A stretch of 64,000 nt of DNA, taken from JAFAYN01 sp963733105. GTDB lineage: Bacteria; Gemmatimonadota; Gemmatimonadetes; Longimicrobiales; Longimicrobiaceae. The notes under the pieces are model-generated. The model did not search any database. It saw only the letters and a list, made by a program, of their open reading frames with translations, and was not told the DNA's origin. The stretch lies in assembly GCA_963733105.1 (NCBI GenBank), contig CAVTCB010000010.1, forward strand, positions 372,001 through 436,000, in the 5' to 3' direction. This document shows positions 60,105 to 64,000 of the stretch, piece after piece; positions within the stretch are counted from its first letter, which is position 1; every line of letters starts with the position of its first letter. The translations under genes were made by a program, and so were the position numbers.

Positions 60105-61436
60105 ATGCAGAGCACCGTCCCGGAGGGACCGCTCCCCCGCCGCGTGGGGACGTGGAGCGGCGTCCTCCTCCTGGTGGGGCTCACCGTGGGGAGCGGGATC
60201 TTCCGCGTCCCCGGCGGGATCGCCGCCGAGGTGGGCTCGGTGGGGGCGATCGCGGGGGTGTGGATCCTCGGCGGGGTGGTGGCGCTGTTCGGGGCGCTCG
60301 CCTTCGCCGAGCTGGCGACGCTCTTCCCCCGCTCGGGCGGGCTGTACGTCTTCCTGCGCGAGGCGTACGGCCCCCTCCCCGCCTTCCTGTACGGGTGGAC
60401 GGAGCTGCTGGTGGCGCGCCCCGCCTCGCTGGGCGGGCTCGCCATGATCTTCGCCGAGTACGCGCGGGCCTTCCTCCCTCTGGGCGAGGGCGGGGTGCGC
60501 GTGCTGGCCGCCGCGGCGGTGGGGCTCCTCGCCCTGGCCAACCTCCGCTCGGCGCGCTGGGGGATGGCGCTGCAGGACGCCACCAGCGCGGCCAAGGTGG
60601 CGGCGCTGGGGGGACTGGCCCTCGCGCTGTTCCTGCTGGGCGACCCGTCCGGGGGGGCGCTGGCGGGGCCCCCGGGGCTGGCGCCGCGGACGTGGGGGGG
60701 CTTCGGGGTGGCGCTGGTGGCCGCGCTCTGGGCGTACGACGGGTGGGCCGACACCACGGCCATGGCGGGCGAGGTGCGCGACCCGGCGCGCGTCCTCCCC
60801 CGCGCCCTGGTGGGCGGCATCCTCCTGGTGGTGGCCGTCTACCTGGCGGTGAACGCGGCGTACCTGTACGTGCTCCCGCTGGAGCGGGTGGCCGCCTCCC
60901 CGCTCCTGGCCGCCGACGCCGCCACCGCCGTGCTGGGCGGCGCGGGCGCCTCGACCGTGGCCGCGCTGGTGATGCTCTCCGTCTTCGGCGCGCTGAACGC
61001 CGCCGTCATCACCGGGCCGCGCATCCTCTTCGCCATGGCGCAGGACGGGCTCTTCTTCCGCCCCGTGGCCGCCGTGCACCCGCGCTACCGCACGCCGTAC
61101 GTGGCCGTGGCCGTCACGGGGGCGCTGGGGATCGCCTACGTGTCGGTGCGGAGCTTCGAGGAGCTGGCGGCGGCGTTCGTGCTGGGGGTGTGGCCGTTCT
61201 ACGCCCTGGCCGTGGGCGGGGTGTTCGTGCTGCGGCGCACGCGCCCCGACCTGCCGCGCCCCTACCGCACCCTGGGCTACCCCGTGGTCCCCGCCGTCTT
61301 CCTCCTCGCCTCGGTGGCGCTGCTGGGGAACTCGCTGGTGGAGCAGACGGGGCTGACGCTCTTCGGGCTGGGGGTGGTGGCGGCGGGTGTCCCCGTGTTC
61401 TACGGCTGGCGCGCGCTCAGGGCCCGCCGCGCATGA
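60105..61436 (+). CDS. APC family amino acid permease
   Basis: A 443-residue secondary transporter with about 12 membrane segments. The first helix carries VGLTVGSGIFRVPGGIA, the substrate-backbone-binding GSG motif of amino acid-polyamine-organocation permeases. GGLYVFLREAYGPLPAFLYGW and VAALWAYDGWADTTAMAGEVRDPAR are typical of the LAT-type. GPRILFAMAQDGLFF marks the later core. It is divergent from the cyanophycin operon and could import Arg or Asp for it, though specificity is not shown by sequence. ATG 60105 was chosen. Confidence 0.92.
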   Translation: MQSTVPEGPLPRRVGTWSGVLLLVGLTVGSGIFRVPGGIAAEVGSVGAIAGVWILGGVVALFGALAFAELATLFPRSGGLYVFLREAYGPLPAFLYGWTELLVARPASLGGLAMIFAEYARAFLPLGEGGVRVLAAAAVGLLALANLRSARWGMALQDATSAAKVAALGGLALALFLLGDPSGGALAGPPGLAPRTWGGFGVALVAALWAYDGWADTTAMAGEVRDPARVLPRALVGGILLVVAVYLAVNAAYLYVLPLERVAASPLLAADAATAVLGGAGASTVAALVMLSVFGALNAAVITGPRILFAMAQDGLFFRPVAAVHPRYRTPYVAVAVTGALGIAYVSVRSFEELAAAFVLGVWPFYALAVGGVFVLRRTRPDLPRPYRTLGYPVVPAVFLLASVALLGNSLVEQTGLTLFGLGVVAAGVPVFYGWRALRARRA

Positions 61437-62514
61437 AGCGGGCGAGGAGCCCGTGGAAGTGGTGCACCCCCGACTCCCGCCGCGGGGAGTAGCGCCCGCG
61501 GCCGTACAGGCGCGAGCGGACGCCGCGCTGCACGGCCTCCACCACCTCCTCGTCCTCCATCTCCACCCGGTGCAGGTCGCCCCCGGCGCCCTCGTCGCGG
61601 CGGGCGGCGTCCAGCACGTAGGAGAGGAAGGAGACGCGCGTGCGGTCGGGCCCCAGCGGCTGCACCACGTTCACCGACAGCCCCCAGGGGTAGAAGTTCA
61701 GCATCAGGTTGGGGAAGAGCCAGTAGTAGTACGCCGCCACCGCGGTACCCTCGTCCGGGTGCCCCGGGGGGAGGCGGAACGACTCCGCGGCGGAGCGGGC
61801 GGTGCCGAGCTGGAGGCTGGACCAGGCGTAGGTCTCGGTGCGGTACGAGCCGTAGTCCAGCGCCTCGGCCAGGCCGGCGTGGACGTAGGGGATGTGGAAC
61901 TCCTCCAGGTAGTTGTCGCAGTACAGCGCCCAGTTGGCGCGGACCAGGTAGTCGCGCGAGGTGAGCGGGTCGAAGGCCAGGCGCTCCAGGGGGAGGAAGC
62001 CCACGCGGTCGCGCACGGGGCCGATCCACTCGTCGAAGGGGATGGCCGGGTCCAGGCTCGCGAACGCCAGCGGCCCCCAGCGCTCCAGCCGCACCTTCGG
62101 GAGGTCGTCCGCCGGGGAGGGGAAGCCCTCCACGCCGTCGAACTCGGGCATGGACTGGAAGCTCCCGTCCAGGGCGAAGCGGCGGCCGTGGTAGCGGCAG
62201 CGCAGGCTGCGGGCGTGGCCTTCTCCTTCGACTACGAGGGTGCCGCGGTGGGTGCAGACGTTGGAGAGGCAGCGGACGGTGCCCTCCTCGTCGGCGGCGA
62301 GCACCAGGGGCTCGTCCAGGCACCCCTCCAGCAGGGTGAAGGGGAGGAGGTGGCCGGGTGCCCTCACGCGCTCGGCTCCCGGGACGAGCTGCCAGGAGCG
62401 GGCGAAGACGGTGTCCTTCTGGAGGGCGTGGATGGCGGGGTCGTGGTAGACCTCGCCGGGGAGGGTGGAGGCCCTGCGGATGTCGGGGTCGATGGTGATG
62501 TCCCGCGGGTCCAT
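61417..62514 (-). CDS. Rieske aromatic ring-hydroxylating oxygenase alpha subunit
   Basis: A 365-residue oxygenase. The Rieske [2Fe-2S] site is C-x-H in SNVCTHRGTLVV and C-x2-H in LRCRYHGRRF (about 86-110). The catalytic iron region shows NWALYCDNYLEEFHIPYVH with both His ligands. A matching Asp occurs later. WLFPNLMLNFYPWGLSVNVVQP is typical of the family. Substrate unknown; homologues act on aromatic or quaternary amines. ATG 62514 is used. It overlaps the APC gene's 3' end by 20 bp, convergently. No reductase subunit is nearby. Confidence 0.92.
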   Translation of the reverse strand: MDPRDITIDPDIRRASTLPGEVYHDPAIHALQKDTVFARSWQLVPGAERVRAPGHLLPFTLLEGCLDEPLVLAADEEGTVRCLSNVCTHRGTLVVEGEGHARSLRCRYHGRRFALDGSFQSMPEFDGVEGFPSPADDLPKVRLERWGPLAFASLDPAIPFDEWIGPVRDRVGFLPLERLAFDPLTSRDYLVRANWALYCDNYLEEFHIPYVHAGLAEALDYGSYRTETYAWSSLQLGTARSAAESFRLPPGHPDEGTAVAAYYYWLFPNLMLNFYPWGLSVNVVQPLGPDRTRVSFLSYVLDAARRDEGAGGDLHRVEMEDEEVVEAVQRGVRSRLYGRGRYSPRRESGVHHFHGLLARFMRGGP

Positions 62515-62595
62515 GGGGCGCTCCGTTTTCCGGGGTGGTATAGGTTGAGCGCATTCTGGCTTGCGCGGAGTGCTGCGGCAAGATTCAACTACAGG

Positions 62596-62729
62596 TTCGG
62601 GCGTGTCCCCCGCTGGCGCGGGGGCCGGGCTTCGCGCGGAGTAAGGCACGATACGACCGTGCCTAACTCCGCCGAGCCCCGACGGTACGGCTGTCGGGTC
62701 TCGGCCCTCCGGGCGCGAATCCCTCACGC
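62596..62729 (+). repeat. dispersed structured repeat, copy 5
   Basis: Stem 1 GGAGTAAGGCACG/CGTGCCTAACTCC and stem 2 CCGAGCCCCGAC/GTCGGGTCTCGG, again with A-A and C-T mismatches but a GGTACGGCT loop in place of the AAAC loop. It lies between the Rieske and M14 genes. Confidence 0.85.
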
Positions 62730-62786
62730 GACGGGCGTGAACGGCAACGGCAACAACGATTTTTCTCTTCACCTTCAGGAGATCCC

Positions 62787-64000
62787 GTGAAGCGCATCGT
62801 ACTCTCCCTGGCCCTGCTCGTCCTGTCGGCGGCTCCCGTCGGCGGCGCAGCACGCCTTTGCTGCCGGCGGCGACTACGACCCGGCGGTGCCGACGCCGCG
62901 GAGCGTGCTGGGGTACGAAGTGGGGGAGCGCTTCACGCCGCACCACCTGCTGATGCGCTACGTGGACCGGGTGGCGGCGGCGAGCCCGCGGGTGCGGGTG
63001 GACACGGTGGCGCACACCTTCGAGGGGCGCGAGGTGGTGATGGTGGCGGTCACCTCCGAGGCCAACCAGCGGCGGCTGGGGGAGATCCGCGCGGACGCGC
63101 AGCGGCTGGCGAACCCCGGCGCGGACGCGGCGGCGGTGGCGGCGCGCACGCCGGCGGTGGCGTGGATGGGGTACACGGTGCACGGCAACGAGGCGTCGGG
63201 GACGGAGGCGGCCATCGCGCTCCTCTACCAGCTCGCCGCGGGGCGCGACGCGGAGACGCGGGCCGTCCTGGACAGCGTGGTGGTGCTCATCGACCCGGTG
63301 CAGAACCCGGACGGGCACGAGCGGCACGCGCAGGACGTCCTGCGGATGCGCGGCGCGCTGGGGGTGCCCACGTCGCCCTCGGCCATGATCCACTCCGGGA
63401 ACTGGCCGGGGGGGCGCACCAGCCACTACCAGTTCGACCTGAACCGCGACTGGTTCATCCACTCGCACCCGGAGTCGCGCGGGCGGACAAGGGCATTCCT
63501 CACCTGGTGGCCGCACGTGGCGGTGGACCTGCACGAGATGGGGTCCAGCTCCACCTACTTCTTCGCCCCGCCCATGGAGCCGGTGAACAAGAACGTCCCC
63601 GCCTCCATCCTCCGCTGGTGGGACGTGTACGCCGCCGCCAACGCCGCGGCGTTCGACCGGCAGGGGTGGTCGTACTTCCGGCGCGAGGGGTACGACGAGT
63701 TCTACCCGGGCTACGGCGTCTCCTGGCCCATCCTCAACGGCGCGGTGGGGATGACGTACGAGCAGGCCTCCAGCGCGGGCGGCGCGGTGCGCCGCAGCGA
63801 CGGCACGGTGATGACGCTGCACGACGCGGCGTCGCACCACTACACCGCGGCCTGGGCCACGCTGCTCACCACCGCGCGCCGCCGCACCGAGAGGGTGCGC
63901 GACTACGTGGAGTTCCGCCGCACGGCGGTCACGGAGGGGGCGCGCTCGCCGCTGCGCGCGGTGGCGTGGGAGCCGGACGCGCAGGGGCGCGCGGACTCGC
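62787..64000 (+). pseudogene. M14 zinc carboxypeptidase, partial and frameshifted near start
   Basis: GTG 62787, after AGGAGA, begins a signal peptide (KRIVLSLALLVLSAAPV). One base too many near 62840 shifts the frame. From about 62845 the conserved protein continues as AQHAFAAGGDYDPAVPTP, with VHGNEASGTE (HxxE zinc ligands), NPDGHERHAQ, FDLNRDWF and VDLHEMGS (third zinc His). It remains open to the end of the window, so the C-terminus is missing. It is an exported M14 peptidase of the type common in Gemmatimonadota. Confidence 0.85.

Overview
The window is about 73% GC, gene-dense and of bacterial chromosomal character. No rRNA, tRNA, transposase, phage or plasmid gene was found. The best guess is Gemmatimonadota, possibly a Longimicrobium relative. 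That rests on gene style: DUF5916 outer-membrane protein, BlaI/M56 pair, many secreted M14/M28 peptidases, cyanophycin genes, tandem short secreted peptides and GC-rich dispersed repeats. It is an inference, not a marker-gene result.

Layout. 0-6 kb: two small proteins, nitroreductase, methyltransferase, signal peptidase LepB, cytochrome P450, HD-GYP protein, DMT-like membrane protein and a degenerate GGDEF protein. 6-10 kb: a repeat-rich patch, two convergent glycosyltransferases of the arsenosugar type, two secreted proteins and an NRDE protein. 10-15 kb: alpha/beta hydrolase, SET-domain protein, DUF72, a ParE-like TA pair with a damaged toxin, a lipoprotein, an acyltransferase-like membrane protein and two tandem Cys-rich secreted peptides. 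15.3-20.7 kb: a tightly packed minus-strand cluster of 7TM-GAF-MCP transducer, VTT protein, DUF1499, AhpD-like protein, ArsS, HicA and HicB. 20.9-25.2 kb: MoaB/MogA, PBP1A, orphan antitoxin, YihY. 25.2-30.6 kb: a subclass B3 metallo-beta-lactamase and cobalamin genes (cbiZ-cobU-cobQ on minus, cobB on plus). 30.6-36.6 kb: BlaI repressor, an unusual M56-HEAT fusion and a DUF5916 outer-membrane protein.

36.6-39.9 kb holds the most intriguing locus. Two homologous TPR proteins, both frameshifted as given, flank two tandem copies of a 74-residue exported peptide with a lipobox and a shared C-terminus. The arrangement recalls TPR receptor/peptide signalling (Rap/RRNPP type). 40-50 kb: two related membrane proteins around an aldo/keto reductase, AAA ATPase, amidase, metallophosphoesterase, a MerR regulator with a textbook 19-bp-spaced promoter, PAP2 phosphatase and an MGDG-synthase-like glycosyltransferase. 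50-55 kb: Ppx/GppA, HigBA, a Cys-rich peptide and an M28 peptidase. 55-59.7 kb: a cyanophycin operon of synthetase, synthetase-like protein without ATP-grasp, and cyanophycinase. 60-64 kb: APC permease, Rieske oxygenase and an M14 peptidase that runs off the end.

Two window-wide themes stand out. (1) A family of structured dispersed repeats (five long copies and a triple-hairpin relative) has stems that change by compensatory substitutions while mismatches are preserved. (2) Single-base frameshifts interrupt otherwise intact conserved genes. They are scattered over most of the window and very dense in the cyanophycin operon, without accompanying stop codons. This looks more like sequence or assembly error than natural decay, but cannot be settled from the sequence alone.
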